A stretch of 64,000 bases of DNA from Sphagnum magellanicum (Eukaryota; Streptophyta; Sphagnopsida; Sphagnales; Sphagnaceae). The stretch covers positions 9,864,038-9,928,037 of the forward strand of contig CM038923.1 of the NCBI GenBank assembly GCA_021904315.1, written 5' to 3'. Shown piece by piece: positions 63,444 through 64,000 of this stretch. Under the pieces are notes generated by a model, which worked only from the letters and a program-made list of their open reading frames with translations, searched no databases and was not told the DNA's origin. The position numbers were made by a program, and so were the translations under genes. How positions within the stretch are numbered: position 1 is the first letter of the stretch; each line of letters begins with the position of its first letter.

Positions 63444-64000
63444 CATGAAAAATGTTACATTTGGGACTCACAGACCCTCGTTTAATCTCAGGACAAGGAT
63501 ATATTTACTATGGTTAGAAGCAACTTTTTGAGGTCTTTAGTTTTAACCATGGTCCCAGTGTAGGTGCTGGTTATCACCCCAAGGCTACTAATGCACCTTG
63601 CTTTATACAAGGGTGGGTAAGTGGGTTATTGCAAAGTGGGTGGGTATTGAAAGGGCTCCCTCACGAGGTGGCCCGGCTATGCCTAGGGCCCTACCAACAG
63701 GACCATGCTGGGAACAAGGGTCCCACAGGACCCAAATTCCCAGAACCGCCCCAATCGAGGTCCTTAACACTAAGGCACCCTCCAAATACACTGGAAAAAT
63801 TCTACTAGTTCTTTATGTGTGTATGGAACAGCTGTCAATGGCCTCTGCCCTGGATCTCTGCCCAAGGTCCAGGGCAGAAGGCACAGATTTTTAAATTTTT
63901 TAAAAACTTAATTTTTTTTGGGAATTAGTCCTAGTGGGCACTTGTGCATTGCTTGTGGCAATTAAGTAGTTAATAGCCTAAGGTTGTAAGAGTTCCTTAA
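63444..64000. other. Intergenic DNA at the right edge
   Basis: Opposed open frames at 63598-63894 (+) and 63603-63791 (-) cover the same GC-richer patch. Neither is recognised and no gene is called. Confidence 0.4.
63844..63878. repeat. Perfect 11-bp inverted repeat
   Basis: The arm 'tctgccctgga' at 63844-63854 is repeated as its exact reverse complement at 63868-63878 with a 13-base loop. It lies in non-coding sequence; its role is unknown. Confidence 0.7.

Overview
The window is nuclear DNA from a land plant. The evidence is spliced genes with GT-AG introns, plant-type protein families (a plant VIRILIZER, a plastid inner-envelope protein, an HS1-type dabb protein, a GSNOR with plant-style sequence) and plant transposon families. 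Introns are mostly about 80-500 bp and gene ends are separated by AT-rich, transposon-worn DNA. A non-seed plant (bryophyte, lycophyte or fern) is my best guess. That guess is an inference and no single sequence proves it.

Layout. 1-8.4 kb is AT-rich and gene-poor: a nested AT-rich repeat array (165-1110), dispersed repeat scraps and a hAT-like transposase remnant (6.9-8.0 kb). 9.2-20.8 kb (+) is a complete VIRILIZER gene (m6A writer subunit, about 28 coding exons, about 2085 aa). It is convergent with a MIS12 kinetochore gene (21.76-24.40 kb, -). MIS12 is divergent from an intronless SLC35F-type transporter gene (25.26-26.40 kb, +). 26.4-30.0 kb is intergenic and holds an intact-looking Tourist-like MITE. 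A six-copy minisatellite (30.06-30.51 kb) sits just before a five-exon plastid envelope protein gene (30.70-32.49 kb, +). 32.5-36.2 kb is intergenic with unresolved ORFs. 36.28-38.03 kb (+) is a four-exon gene of unknown function. 38.63-41.36 kb (-) is an eight-exon tRNA (guanine-N7) methyltransferase with a probable organelle-targeting N-terminus. 42-46 kb holds a PIF/Harbinger transposase remnant and a Ty1/copia fossil. A six-copy 108-110 bp minisatellite (46.51-47.16 kb) abuts the promoter of a two-exon HS1-like dabb gene (47.32-49.58 kb, +), which is convergent with a three-exon 2OG-Fe(II) oxygenase (50.83-52.4 kb, -). 56.73-60.05 kb (+) is a complete ten-exon GSNOR/class III alcohol dehydrogenase. 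The right end is intergenic, with a five-copy 64 bp minisatellite (63.12-63.44 kb).

The genes are unrelated housekeeping and stress functions with no shared pathway: RNA methylation (VIR and a tRNA m7G enzyme), kinetochore, transport, plastid envelope and nitrosoglutathione/formaldehyde detoxification. The points most worth a second look are the uncharacterised four-exon gene, two probable GC-AG introns, a competing in-frame splice donor in the plastid gene, an oxygenase that lacks the usual 2OG-binding arginine and has a one-base frame offset, and three minisatellites of which two lie directly upstream of genes. I did not find anything that I would call a new multi-gene system. All exon models are by eye from splice-site, phase and homology reasoning.
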